A DNA stretch of 22,438 bases, from contig JAVBNA010000034.1 of the NCBI GenBank assembly GCA_031551875.1, positions 1 to 22,438 on the forward strand, read 5' to 3'. Shown here piece after piece: positions 1 to 7,121 of the stretch. Each line of letters begins with the position of its first letter. Within the stretch, counting starts at the first letter, position 1. This DNA comes from JAVBNA01 sp031551875 (lineage in GTDB: Bacteria > Bacillota > Clostridia > Oscillospirales > Acutalibacteraceae). Under the pieces are notes generated by a model. The model was not told the origin of the DNA and did not search any database. It worked only from the letters and a program-made list of their open reading frames with translations. Position numbers and translations under genes: made by a program.

Positions 1-2
1 TG

Positions 3-392
3 ATTATTCCACATCAGGCAGCCAGTTTGGGGAAAGATGGCAACAATGACGACGATAATCCTCCGCCGAACAGTGGAACCCTGATCATGGATGCAACCTG
101 TGCTCCTGCTGACATTGCATATCCTCAGGATGCGGATATCCATTACAAGGTCAAAGAGAACCATCAATACGTTACCAAAGCAGCCTATGTGGTGTTGGGC
201 ATCAACACCGACGGCCGGAAGGATATTCTGGGAATTTGGATCGGTCAGCACGAGAGTGCCAAGTTCTGGGCAGGCGTGCTAAATGACCTGAAAAGCCGCG
301 GCGTACGGGATGTTTACCTGTTTTGCGTGGATGGACTGAATGGATTCAGAGAGGCTATCTCCGCTGCATACCATCACTCCGTTCCCGGTTGA
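3..392 (+). pseudogene. Chimeric transposase remnant (IS4/IS5-superfamily piece joined in frame to an IS256-type piece)
   Basis: The frame is open from the window edge to a TGA at 390-392, so the 5' end is missing. The first part (to about base 135) reads like the start of a DDE transposase catalytic region of the IS5/IS1182 kind, with NSGTLIMDATCAPADIAYP, where the Asp of MDATC would be the first catalytic residue. From about base 133 the same frame turns into an IS256 (Mutator-like) transposase core: IHYKVKEN, then VTKAAYVVLGINTDGRKDIL, GIWIGQHESAKFW and CVDGLNGFREAI. The IS256 part stops after roughly 80 residues and lacks the C-terminal third, so neither transposase can be active. The join lies at a shared Asp-Ala. 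Family names are from motif recall; the hybrid structure is read directly. An assembly join is an alternative explanation. Confidence 0.7.
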
Positions 393-522
393 ATTTATTA
401 CATTACTTTTTCATCCGCTTTCTTTGTGATTGTACTACCTTTGGGCGGGAAGGGCTATGTGGGTATACTTGTCGCTTACGGTTAAACCGGGGGTTTGCTT
501 CTTCTCTAAAACATTAAAATTA

Positions 523-554
523 CCCCTGCGTCGGTTTTTTTACCAACGCAGGGG
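523..554. terminator. Stem-loop, possible terminator of the pit-DUF47 operon
   Basis: CCCCTGCGT at 523-531 pairs perfectly with ACGCAGGGG at 546-554, and GGT/ACC extends the stem inward after one mismatch. On the minus strand it is followed by the T-rich TAATTTTAATGTTTT, which suits termination of the minus-strand pit-DUF47 operon about 165 bases after its stop. On the plus strand there is no T tract. Confidence 0.45.
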
Positions 555-561
555 CGTTATC

Positions 562-722
562 ATGCGAAGTCATAAATCAATATATAAAAGCATTTTTCTA
601 TTTGTGATTTTATTGCTGGCATGACAGATAGATATGCAGTTAAGTTTTATGGAAGACTATTGCCTAAAAATCCTCAAACAATTTTTATCCTTTATGATTT
701 AGAAACATCACCAAGACATTAG
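562..722 (+). other. Two overlapping short ORFs, coding status doubtful
   Basis: ATG at 562 opens a 20-codon ORF (starting MRSHKSIYKS and ending in the hydrophobic FLFVILLLA) that stops at 622-624. A second ATG at 621 overlaps that stop as ATGA and opens a 33-codon ORF ending at 722 (starting MTDRYAVKFYGRLL, ending LYDLETSPRH). The only ribosome-site candidate for the first is the GGGG arm of the hairpin at 546-554. The coupled arrangement is suggestive, but both ORFs are short, AT-rich and unrecognised, and lie in transposon debris. They could equally be random or fragments of a lost gene. Confidence 0.15.
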
Positions 723-1339
723 GTATTCTTCATTACGACGCCTTCCACAATGTCGGCAATGTCCTCGCAGTTGTCACAGCAACGCTCAAGGTTAGAGAAG
801 CAATCGGTCCACGCGATGATCTCAATAGGATCCTTAGAGGTGGTATAGAGCCTCCGAACCGACTGCTCATATAGCTTGTCCCCTGTCTCCTCCAGGCGAT
901 TGATCTCAATGATGGCCTCTTTGATCTTGGTCGATTTCTTGAAATTGGGAAACGCCTCCATCAGTTCATTAAGCATTTTGCAGCAATCGACGATGACCTC
1001 CACAAAAGCCAGCGCTTCAGGACGGATATCTGTGATATTAAACATATAAATTTTCAGCAGAACATCTTCGATGGAGTCGGTGACATCGTCGATCTCCTGT
1101 GCCAGCGACATGATGTCTTCCCGTTCGATAGGGGTGATAAATTCATGAGCCAGCTTGTTAATCATTTCGTGTTTTTTCTGGTCTGCCTCATTTTCGATGT
1201 TATGCATGTAATGCAGCATATCCTCCAACTTGTCTGCCTGAAAGTCGGACAGGGTTTTTTGCAGATTCTCCGCCGCCACCAGACAGTATCCAACCTGCTC
1301 GCTCATCATCGAAAAATAATTGTTCTGTTTTTTCGCCAC
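719..1339 (-). CDS. DUF47 / PhoU-like phosphate transport accessory protein
   Basis: A 206-residue, almost entirely helical, acidic protein. It has the pattern of the DUF47 family (TIGR00153, PhoU-like coiled helices), with EADQKKHEMINKLAHEFITP near residue 50 followed by EREDIMSLAQEIDDVTDSIE. These Glu/Asp-rich helices are the metal-binding face in PhoU relatives. DUF47 proteins typically sit beside PiT phosphate permeases and are thought to modulate them, exactly as here. A GTG at 1339 is preferred as start because GGGAG lies 8 bases upstream; a TTG at 1357 would overlap the pit stop and has no ribosome site. The gap to pit is 14 bases, so the two form an operon. The stop is TAA. Confidence 0.9.
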   Translation of the reverse strand: MAKKQNNYFSMMSEQVGYCLVAAENLQKTLSDFQADKLEDMLHYMHNIENEADQKKHEMINKLAHEFITPIEREDIMSLAQEIDDVTDSIEDVLLKIYMFNITDIRPEALAFVEVIVDCCKMLNELMEAFPNFKKSTKIKEAIIEINRLEETGDKLYEQSVRRLYTTSKDPIEIIAWTDCFSNLERCCDNCEDIADIVEGVVMKNT

Positions 1340-1353
1340 GACATTCACTCCCG

Positions 1354-2406
1354 TCAAAAAATAGTGATAAACAGCCGCGCCATCAAATACCCGATTACGC
1401 CGCAGCCCGGAAAGGTCAATACCCAGGCCAGAATCATCTCCTTAACTACGCTCCAGTTGACGTTGGAGATGCGTTTGGCCGCGCCCACGCCCATAATGGC
1501 CGTGGTTTTGGTATGGGTGGTGCTGACCGGAATTCCGGTCAGAGAGGACAGCAGGATACAGCCCGCACCCGCGAGGTCGGCCGAAAAGCCCTGGTATTGC
1601 TCCAGCTTGACCATGTCCATACCGACCGCTTTGATAATTTTATAGCCGCCGATGGAGGTACCGATTCCCATGACAAGGGAACAGAGGATCATCAGCCAGA
1701 TGGGAATTTGAAAGCTGGATACATCAGCCTGACCCTGCGCGAGAAAAACGCCCAGCATGAACACGCCCATGAATTTCTGTCCGTCCTGTGCTCCGTGCAT
1801 AAAGGCCATGGCGGCCGCGCCGCCAATCTGCGCGCCGCGAAAAGCCTTATTGGTTTTCCGGCGACTGATGCCCTTGCAAATGAATTCCACCAGCTTTACA
1901 ATGCCCCAACCCGCGCCAAAACCGAGCAGGGTGGACAAAATCAGCCCATAAATGACCTTGACCCATTCACTGCCATTGATGCCTCCAAAGCTGTTGTGCA
2001 GAGCAATGGCTGCGCCCGAAATGCCTGCGATGAGCGCGTGGCTTTCACTCGTCGGAATACCAAACCACCAGGCGGCAACCGCCCAGACCACAATGGCAAC
2101 CATGGCGGCACACAGCGCGACCAGCGCCTCCTGTGTGTTGCCGCTGAAATCCACCATTTTGTAAATGGTTTCAGCAACCGTCGCGTTAACCATTGTCATC
2201 ATAAACACGCCCAGAAAATTGAAAACAGCGGCCATCAAAATGGCCGGCCCCGGCGCCATGGCGCGGGTGGAAACACAGGTGGCAATCGCGTTGGGCGCGT
2301 CGGTCCAACCATTGACCAGGATGACAGCCAGCGTCAGCACCACCACCACTGCCAGCGCAGGGCTGCTAAACAGCTGGGTGATAAATTGTTGCAGGGTAAT
2401 TGTCAT
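1354..2406 (-). CDS. pit: Inorganic phosphate transporter, PiT family
   Basis: A 350-residue integral membrane protein with about ten hydrophobic segments. Both PiT signatures are visible: GWTDAPNAIATCVSTRAM near residues 33-50, and the internal repeat marked by HGAQDGQKFMGVF in the middle with GIPVSTTHTKTTAIMGVG near the end. PiT proteins import phosphate (often as metal phosphate) using the proton or sodium gradient. The start at 2406 is chosen because AGGAAAGGA lies 9 bases before this ATG; an upstream in-frame start at 2442 lacks a ribosome site. It is first in a two-gene operon with the DUF47 protein. Length is at the short end for the family, as is usual in Clostridia. No phosphate-regulon box was recognised. 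Confidence 0.95.
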   Translation of the reverse strand: MTITLQQFITQLFSSPALAVVVVLTLAVILVNGWTDAPNAIATCVSTRAMAPGPAILMAAVFNFLGVFMMTMVNATVAETIYKMVDFSGNTQEALVALCAAMVAIVVWAVAAWWFGIPTSESHALIAGISGAAIALHNSFGGINGSEWVKVIYGLILSTLLGFGAGWGIVKLVEFICKGISRRKTNKAFRGAQIGGAAAMAFMHGAQDGQKFMGVFMLGVFLAQGQADVSSFQIPIWLMILCSLVMGIGTSIGGYKIIKAVGMDMVKLEQYQGFSADLAGAGCILLSSLTGIPVSTTHTKTTAIMGVGAAKRISNVNWSVVKEMILAWVLTFPGCGVIGYLMARLFITIF

Positions 2407-2487
2407 ACCATTGATTCCTTTCCTCAAGATACTGCCCCTCACGCCGGCGCAAACATTGCCCGGCCCGCCGCACGTCTCTTTTTCCTC

Positions 2488-2542
2488 CGCATTATGAATG
2501 CGCGACCGAAAGGGTTATAGTTTCATACTAAATTTCCGTCAA
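2488..2542 (-). promoter_or_regulatory. Sigma-A promoter and leader hairpin of pit
   Basis: Reading the minus strand, TTGACG (2542-2537), a 17-base spacer and TATAAC (2519-2514) form a good housekeeping promoter. The roughly 100-base leader contains a small hairpin, CGCATT-N3-AATGCG, at 2488-2502. No other regulatory motif was recognised. Confidence 0.75.
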
Positions 2543-3052
2543 AACGGTGCATAAATTTGCGAGCAGCTTGTGTCATACGAGGCAGCGAATGCAGCAGTGC
2601 ACAGCTGGGTCGGTTGTGGCCACCGGCTGCATTTTTACTTCGTGAAAAACCCGAACTGACGCCTGCCAAGGACAATAACGAAGTATGGCGTAAAATCCGC
2701 CGACAAGACATTGTCGTTTTGATGGAAGAATAGTATCAGCAGGACCTTGGCCAAAACCAAAGTGCCTACCTGTCATAATATACCTTATTCGTCTCTTTTT
2801 GACAAGTATATGTTCAAATTATTACGAAAATATTTTACCTTATTTTTTGCACAAATGTATTCAATATCCCAAATTTCGGTCAAAAGATAAATTTTCGAGA
2901 AAACAACGCATGAAAAACAAAATCCGAAGCAAGTCCACTGCGAAACCCATCTGCCATATTTTATAATAAACAAACCTGTTTGATAACCTGTCGCGGATCA
3001 GCGACAATTTTTCCGTCTGCCCGCCGCATAAGGGTTTCCGGACAGGTCTACT
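2543..3052. other. Gene-poor region with a short coding-like fragment
   Basis: No convincing gene. A plus-strand frame ending in TAG at 2731-2733 reads PPAAFLLREKPELTPAK then NNEVWRKIRRQDIVVLMEE. It has protein-like composition but no start or ribosome site, so it may be the tail of a decayed gene that I do not recognise. Bases 2780-2960 are AT-rich. The 3' end carries a plus-strand terminator (2989-3012). Confidence 0.35.
2989..3012 (+). terminator. Rho-independent terminator (orphan)
   Basis: TGTCGC (2989-2994), loop GGATCA, GCGACA (3001-3006), then ATTTTT. It is a short but well-formed plus-strand terminator with no intact plus-strand gene ahead of it, which fits a decayed gene in the preceding region. 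Confidence 0.55.
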
Positions 3053-3094
3053 ACAGTAAAGCCCGCGATTTTCTGTAATCGCGGGCTTTACTGT
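3053..3094. terminator. Strong 18-bp hairpin, likely bidirectional terminator
   Basis: Perfect 18-base-pair stem (3053-3070 with 3077-3094) around loop TTCTGT. Its core AAAGCCCGCGATT/AATCGCGGGCTTT carries TTT on the 3' side in either direction, and TTT follows it on the plus strand. It lies after the minus-strand cluster that starts at 7079, so it probably ends those transcripts as well. Confidence 0.7.
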
Positions 3095-3124
3095 TTTCCA
3101 ATATTTGGCTCGATCCAACGACCC

Positions 3125-3331
3125 CTAGCCGATTAGCTTCGTGGCCTCCAGGAGCCGCGCATCCCGGACAGCCGTGGTCATGGCCGGATTATTGACGGCA
3201 ATGTATTCGGTTCCCGACTGGTAGTACACGGCAAAGACCAGTGATTGGCTCACGGCGCGCAGAGGCAGATAGACACGGCCGTTTTTTTCAGGGCCGCCAC
3301 CTGAAGCGTAATCGTCTCCGTCTTTCCACCC
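3125..3331 (-). pseudogene. Fragment of a copper-amine-oxidase-like (stalk) domain protein
   Basis: On the minus strand, the frame ending in TAG at 3127-3125 reads NGRVYLPLRAVSQSLVFAVY and ends in RDARLLEATKLIG. It matches the NGRTYVPLRAVSEALG core of the copper amine oxidase N-terminal-like domain found in many secreted clostridial proteins. Just upstream, a different frame reads GKTETITLQVAALKK, which is the natural preceding beta-strand of this domain. The two frames meet at a run of seven A (seven T on the plus strand at 3282-3288), so a one-base indel there probably broke the gene. There is no start codon or signal peptide: the N-terminal part is gone. The in-frame alternative (starting KGWKDGDDYASGGGPEK) fits the family less well. 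A sequencing error in the homopolymer cannot be excluded. Confidence 0.6.
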
Positions 3332-3338
3332 CTTATGA

Positions 3339-3794
3339 CTATTCCTCGCTGTTGTAGGTTAGCTCACCTACGGATTTTGTGATCTTGACCGCATACGCGT
3401 TTTCCTCAAAGGCCACCGAAACGATTACGATTTTGCCTGCCTCGCTCGATTCCTTGCCAAACTGAGCACGCCCGGGAATGGTATCGGTGTTGAAGGACTC
3501 GGTGACCACCCAGCCGTTGTCCAGAAAATAGGACAGATAGGCGTTCATGTCCTCATACACCGTGTCGCTTGCATAGGTATACTGCTTGGATGGATTTCCA
3601 TTGGTAGTGCTGCTTTCCACACCGGTCACTTTGCGTTCCTCTCCCAAAACAGCTTTGACCGAGGGCACAGTCTCCCCGCCCACCTCGTAGGCGTCCAATT
3701 TGGCCGCGTCGTCCATCACCTGACAGGACGGGAGCGCCGTCATCGAGAGTGCAAGTAAAACCACAAGTATTGACAACAGGATGTTCTTTTTCAT
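3339..3794 (-). CDS. Hypothetical lipoprotein
   Basis: 151 residues. The N-terminus MKKNILLSILVVLLALSMTA is followed by LPSC, a lipobox, so the mature protein is predicted to be anchored outside the membrane through that Cys (residue 24). The rest is a small mixed alpha/beta domain with SKQYTYASDTVYEDMNAYLS and NGWVVTESFNTD, reminiscent of small lipoproteins that act on a variable substrate or surface ligand, but I do not recognise the family. AAAGGAG lies 8 bases before the ATG at 3794, which decides this start over an upstream in-frame one. It lies about 100 bases after another lipoprotein gene on the same strand; a hairpin sits between them. The stop is TAG. Confidence 0.8.
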   Translation of the reverse strand: MKKNILLSILVVLLALSMTALPSCQVMDDAAKLDAYEVGGETVPSVKAVLGEERKVTGVESSTTNGNPSKQYTYASDTVYEDMNAYLSYFLDNGWVVTESFNTDTIPGRAQFGKESSEAGKIVIVSVAFEENAYAVKITKSVGELTYNSEE

Positions 3795-3843
3795 AAGAAA
3801 ATCTCCTTTCAAACTCAGATATTCCATAGCTCTTTCGGCCGTT

Positions 3844-3860
3844 CCGGTTATGTAAACCGG
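3844..3860. other. Small stem-loop between two lipoprotein genes
   Basis: CCGGTT (3844-3849) pairs with AACCGG (3855-3860); an outer CGG/CCG can add to it. There is no T tract on either side, so it is more likely an mRNA processing or stability element than a terminator. Confidence 0.3.
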
Positions 3861-3894
3861 CCGCCGCTTTTATTCTGTTCAGCTCCAGTTTCCG

Positions 3895-4740
3895 CTATTT
3901 TGAAATTTCAACAGAGAGTTTATCACCCATCATAGGTGTGGCCTCCATTTTGAGCACGCCTTCTTCAAAGGTATAGACCTGCGGATAGTTGTCCGCGCCC
4001 TCCTTTGTAACCCAAGCTTCATCTGCGCCGCTGCCGTCCGGGAAAATGCTGTCCGCAGCGCTTGTATACGCAGGCTCTTGGGAATCTTTTGCCGAATATA
4101 CAAATGACTGCACGGCATTGTCCCGGTATACCACAACAGCCCGTTCATTGTTGGTTTGATAGGCGAAACGGCCCTCTCCTAAATTGATAAATTCATACAA
4201 ACCGTTTTCCTCGCCATTTTCCTTCCCAATAGAGCGCAGGCTGCCGGTGCCTGGATCGAATGTTCCGTTCAGCTCACAGGCAACTCCCTCGTTATTTGTA
4301 TAGGTAATTTTATAATCATTTACCGCCACACGGATTACATTCACATCTTTGCCCCCAAGCATACCCATAGCGATCTCCACACCCTGCTCCATGTTCGGAT
4401 CCTCGCTGAACGTTGCGGTGAAGGCCAGATCAAGCGACATCAGCATTAACCCGTACATGACCATGGAGGTATTGTTTGGGTCGTCCTCTGAAAGACCCCC
4501 GTTGTGCTTTGCATTGAGTTCCTCCATGAGGGCGGTAACCGCCTCCTGAATGGATGTCAGCTGGGTGTAGGCCTCCGCATAGCTTGTTGCCTTGCCCTCA
4601 ACAACGGCGTCGGCCGGTTTACTGGCATCGGCGGTTATATCTGCCGTGCTCTGTGCACCAATGTTTGGAACTATTCCGCCGCAGGCTGTCATGACAAGCA
4701 GCAAAAAACAAAGAATAAGAGCCATTGCACACTTTTTCAT
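3895..4740 (-). CDS. Hypothetical lipoprotein
   Basis: 281 residues. MKKCAMALILCFLLLVMTAC is a lipoprotein signal with a lipobox ending at Cys20, followed by GG and a low-complexity Ala/Asp linker. A helical segment (SYAEAYTQLTSIQEAVTALM) and a methionine-rich stretch around residues 90-130 come next. The C-terminal half looks like a beta-sheet domain with repeated YxFxxxxxGxFAY-type strands (LYEFINLGEGRFAYQT). I do not recognise the family. The start at 4740 is preceded by AAAGG at a good distance. The gene begins 21 bases after the stop of the degenerate LuxR-like gene, so it is probably the last or next-to-last gene of the regulatory operon and may be a surface output or sensor of it (inference). 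Confidence 0.8.
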   Translation of the reverse strand: MKKCAMALILCFLLLVMTACGGIVPNIGAQSTADITADASKPADAVVEGKATSYAEAYTQLTSIQEAVTALMEELNAKHNGGLSEDDPNNTSMVMYGLMLMSLDLAFTATFSEDPNMEQGVEIAMGMLGGKDVNVIRVAVNDYKITYTNNEGVACELNGTFDPGTGSLRSIGKENGEENGLYEFINLGEGRFAYQTNNERAVVVYRDNAVQSFVYSAKDSQEPAYTSAADSIFPDGSGADEAWVTKEGADNYPQVYTFEEGVLKMEATPMMGDKLSVEISK

Positions 4741-4761
4741 ATAAAACACCTTTCTCTCTTT

Positions 4762-5079
4762 CTATTTTCCATCCTTCTCCGGATGCTCGTTAAAAAACAC
4801 ATTTTCCGGCGCATAGTAATGGACGATTTCCCGTGCGCTGTCCACGCCGAGTTTTTGGTAAACCCCTGCGAAAATCGCTCTGGCGCCGCTTTTTTCCAGA
4901 CCCATCGTTTCGGCTGTCCATGCCTCGCTATAGCCCGCAAGCAACCATTCATACGCTCTTCGCTCCTCGTCGGAGAGCGCGGCCGTTCGACGGGACATCT
5001 CTCTTTTTGAAAGGCTCTCACGGATGTGCGGCGGGCCGGTCTTTTGCCGGATCAACAACTTTTTAAGCCAACGCATCAT
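4762..5079 (-). CDS. Degenerate LuxR-type helix-turn-helix protein
   Basis: 105 residues. The C-terminal 60 residues align with the LuxR/GerE DNA-binding fold of the two genes upstream: ALSDEERRAYEWLLAGYSE corresponds to the LSPREQQVLxxLLxGM helix, and GVYQKLGVDSAREIVHYYA to IYRKLGVNSKAMLILRYA. The recognition helix, which is TSTVNGYCREI in its neighbour, is replaced by KSGARAIFAG, so normal DNA binding is doubtful. The N-terminus MMRWLKKLLIRQK resembles MNWLKKWAQ of the upstream gene, suggesting duplication. GGGGGAG lies 7 bases before the ATG at 5079, and the ATG overlaps the upstream stop (ATGA), so translation is coupled. It may act as a dimer partner that moderates the intact regulator (inference). 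Confidence 0.75.
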   Translation of the reverse strand: MMRWLKKLLIRQKTGPPHIRESLSKREMSRRTAALSDEERRAYEWLLAGYSEAWTAETMGLEKSGARAIFAGVYQKLGVDSAREIVHYYAPENVFFNEHPEKDGK

Positions 5080-5456
5080 TCTGTATCTCCCCCCTTTCTT
5101 CTTTGTTTTGCGGCATCCGCATACCGCAGAATCAGCATCGCTTTGCTGTTCACGCCGAGTTTTCGGTAAATCTCGCGGCAATATCCGTTCACGGTTGAGG
5201 TTTGGATCTCCAGCTCGCCCGCGATCTCCCGCATTTTCATCCCTTCAAGAAGCCGGACAAGCACTTGCTGTTCTCTCGGAGAAAGCTTTGCAAGGACTTC
5301 CCTTTTTGCGTCTGAGCCCTCCATATCACCGGGCAGATTCGGAGAAAGCTCCGACGACTGTTCAGCCATCGTCACCTGCCCGGATTGTTCCCCGCAGGAC
5401 AAAAATTTTTTCTTTTCGGATTTCACGCCCTGCGCCCATTTCTTCAGCCAATTCAC
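5076..5456 (-). CDS. Short LuxR-type transcriptional regulator
   Basis: 126 residues with no receiver or other sensor domain. Residues 1-55 are a basic amphipathic start (MNWLKKWAQGVKSEKKK) and a flexible, acidic linker. Residues about 58-118 are a canonical LuxR/GerE helix-turn-helix: LSPREQQVLVRLLEGMKMRE, then IAGELEIQTSTVNGYCREIY and RKLGVNSKAMLILRYA. It is clearly paralogous to the DNA-binding tail of the MFS-LuxR gene upstream, sharing the unusual STVNGYC core. A GAGGAGGGA ribosome site precedes the ATG. It overlaps the next gene by 4 bases. A separate promoter is only weakly suggested (TACAAT near 5486). Confidence 0.88.
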   Translation of the reverse strand: MNWLKKWAQGVKSEKKKFLSCGEQSGQVTMAEQSSELSPNLPGDMEGSDAKREVLAKLSPREQQVLVRLLEGMKMREIAGELEIQTSTVNGYCREIYRKLGVNSKAMLILRYADAAKQRRKGGDTE

Positions 5457-5518
5457 TCGATCCCTCCTCTCATGATTTTATTGTATGACGCTTGATCGAA
5501 AAAAACGATTCCATACTT

Positions 5519-5577
5519 TAAGGGGGAGTCATAAAACGCACAAAATCCCCTCCCCCCTTAAATAAGGGGGGGAGGGG
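5519..5577 (-). terminator. C-rich hairpin with alternative pairing, terminator or attenuator
   Basis: Between the MFS-LuxR gene and the short LuxR gene, minus strand: the arm at 5577-5563 (CCCC, T, seven C, TTA) pairs with 5560-5547 (TAA, six G, A, GGGG), followed by ATTTTG. This would terminate the first gene. Further downstream, CTCCCCCTTAA (5528-5518) can instead pair with TTAAGGGGGGAG (5561-5550), destroying the first hairpin. Only one structure can form at a time. This could tune read-through into the two LuxR genes; it could also be an inert C-rich repeat. Confidence 0.5.
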
Positions 5578-5624
5578 CGAAAGGCCTTGATTCATGCGGT
5601 TTGGGGAAACACGCTGAAACCCTT

Positions 5625-7079
5625 TTATGTTTCCTCTTCGTTCCGGGAGGCGCCGAAACGGGCAAACAATTCGATCCTGCTGTTGATCTGCATTTTTTTG
5701 TAGAGCGTGCCGCAATAGCCGTTCACGGTGGATTCCGCAATGCCAAGCTCGGCCGCAATTTGACGCATGGTCATCCCCCGGAGCAAATGGATTGCCACTT
5801 GCTTTTCGCGGGGAGAAAGCCGGAGACCTTCAAACCTGTCCTTTTGCTCCACACGTGAAACAACCTCCGCAAGCTCGGTGATTTCGTTTCGTGTGGAATC
5901 CCTCGCCCAGTTGTCATCAAAAAAAGTCTTTGCGATCATGGGGGAACAAATTAAAACCACAATAACGGCGAGTAACGACACAAGCGAGGAAATAATAGAA
6001 AGCTGCGCTGTATTGGCCTGGCCTATTACATTGCCGATCCAAACTCCGGAAACCCCGCCGCATATTCCAATCATCAGAATGGAGAGGCGAAGATAGCGCA
6101 TGCTGTTGTATTTTTTACTGACAACGCCCAAAATGTAATAAACATTGCTCATACCCATGGCGGTTCCGACCCCGAGCAAAAAGCCAAAGACAATGTCCAT
6201 GTCCGGCGCCCGGCCGGCAAAAGCATTGCACACCAGACCCGCTGCGAGACAGCCGAACGGAACGCTCAGGAGCATATGCATATTTTTATTTAAAACCGCA
6301 AAAAGAAGCGCCATCAGCACGCTGCCGACCACTCCACCGGAATAATACCATATCTCAACAAGCGGCGCCGAAAAACTTGTCTGGATATTCAGCATAGCTT
6401 TCCCGGCGCCGAGGAACAAAATAGCTCCCAGTATACCGATGAGAATGGTCAAAATCATCGCAGCACGGACGTTGCTTCGGTCTTTCAGCTTATCTGCGGC
6501 TGTGCTTGACAGGTGTTTGCGCTGAAAAAACACAACCGCGGGCAGCGCCATGAAAAGCATCCCCGCTGCTGCATATCCATCGCCGGCTCCGGTAAAATGA
6601 AAGCCTCTTATCAAGACAGCGACGATATTGCTGAGCAGATGGCTGCATACGACCGCGCATATTTTTTCCGTATTGTTGAGCACAAAGGTAAAGGGAATCA
6701 GAATGCTGATATTTACGCAGCCCATCGACACGCCCAATAGTGCTGCTGCGGCCATCTTGGTCTGCGGCGCGGGCGCAATCAAAAACAGCCCCAGGGTGAC
6801 CAACACGGAAGCCGCGCCGATTCTGGCGGTGAGGACAAACCACTCTTTTTTAAAGAGGAAAATACAGGCCGCGGAAGAAACCAGGTTCATGGTGTGAATG
6901 ATGTTGCGGGACTCTACGCTGAACGCTGAGCCGGTCTCCGGTGATGCTGTCCACCATGTGGTAAAAACAATGACCCACGCATAGTAAAGAATCCAAATCA
7001 GCAGATAGGGCAGGTTTTGCTTTCTCAGTGTCTTTGTGCTGACAACGCCGGCAGGGTTTCTCATCGTTATTTTATTCAT
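5625..7079 (-). CDS. MFS-like 12-TM membrane protein with C-terminal LuxR DNA-binding domain
   Basis: 484 residues. Twelve hydrophobic segments can be picked out between about residues 20 and 380 (the first is LLIWILYYAWVIVFTTWW, the last LSIISSLVSLLAVIVVLICS), arranged 6+6 with a charged loop in the middle as in the major facilitator superfamily. After a linker, residues 419-476 form a LuxR/GerE helix-turn-helix: LSPREKQVAIHLLRGMTMRQ, IAAELGIAESTVNGYCGTLY, KKMQINSRIELFARFG. The design implies a membrane-embedded one-component regulator that senses a small molecule or transport state and binds DNA from the membrane. The ATG at 7079 has GGGGA 6 bases upstream; an earlier in-frame TTG would lie on top of that site. 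It is the first gene of the cluster, with its own promoter at 7140-7168. The ligand is unknown. Confidence 0.88.
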   Translation of the reverse strand: MNKITMRNPAGVVSTKTLRKQNLPYLLIWILYYAWVIVFTTWWTASPETGSAFSVESRNIIHTMNLVSSAACIFLFKKEWFVLTARIGAASVLVTLGLFLIAPAPQTKMAAAALLGVSMGCVNISILIPFTFVLNNTEKICAVVCSHLLSNIVAVLIRGFHFTGAGDGYAAAGMLFMALPAVVFFQRKHLSSTAADKLKDRSNVRAAMILTILIGILGAILFLGAGKAMLNIQTSFSAPLVEIWYYSGGVVGSVLMALLFAVLNKNMHMLLSVPFGCLAAGLVCNAFAGRAPDMDIVFGFLLGVGTAMGMSNVYYILGVVSKKYNSMRYLRLSILMIGICGGVSGVWIGNVIGQANTAQLSIISSLVSLLAVIVVLICSPMIAKTFFDDNWARDSTRNEITELAEVVSRVEQKDRFEGLRLSPREKQVAIHLLRGMTMRQIAAELGIAESTVNGYCGTLYKKMQINSRIELFARFGASRNEEET

Positions 7080-7121
7080 GAAGTTCCCCAAGCTTTTTTA
7101 TATGATTTCATTCAGTCCGCA

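Noticed and set aside
1513..2520. A 335-codon plus-strand frame opposite pit
   Set aside because: Antisense shadow with unnatural composition; pit on the other strand has full family signatures.
2799..2830. TTGACA at 2799-2804 as a possible plus-strand promoter
   Set aside because: No acceptable -10 box at 16-18 bases (TTACGA at 17) and no intact gene downstream.
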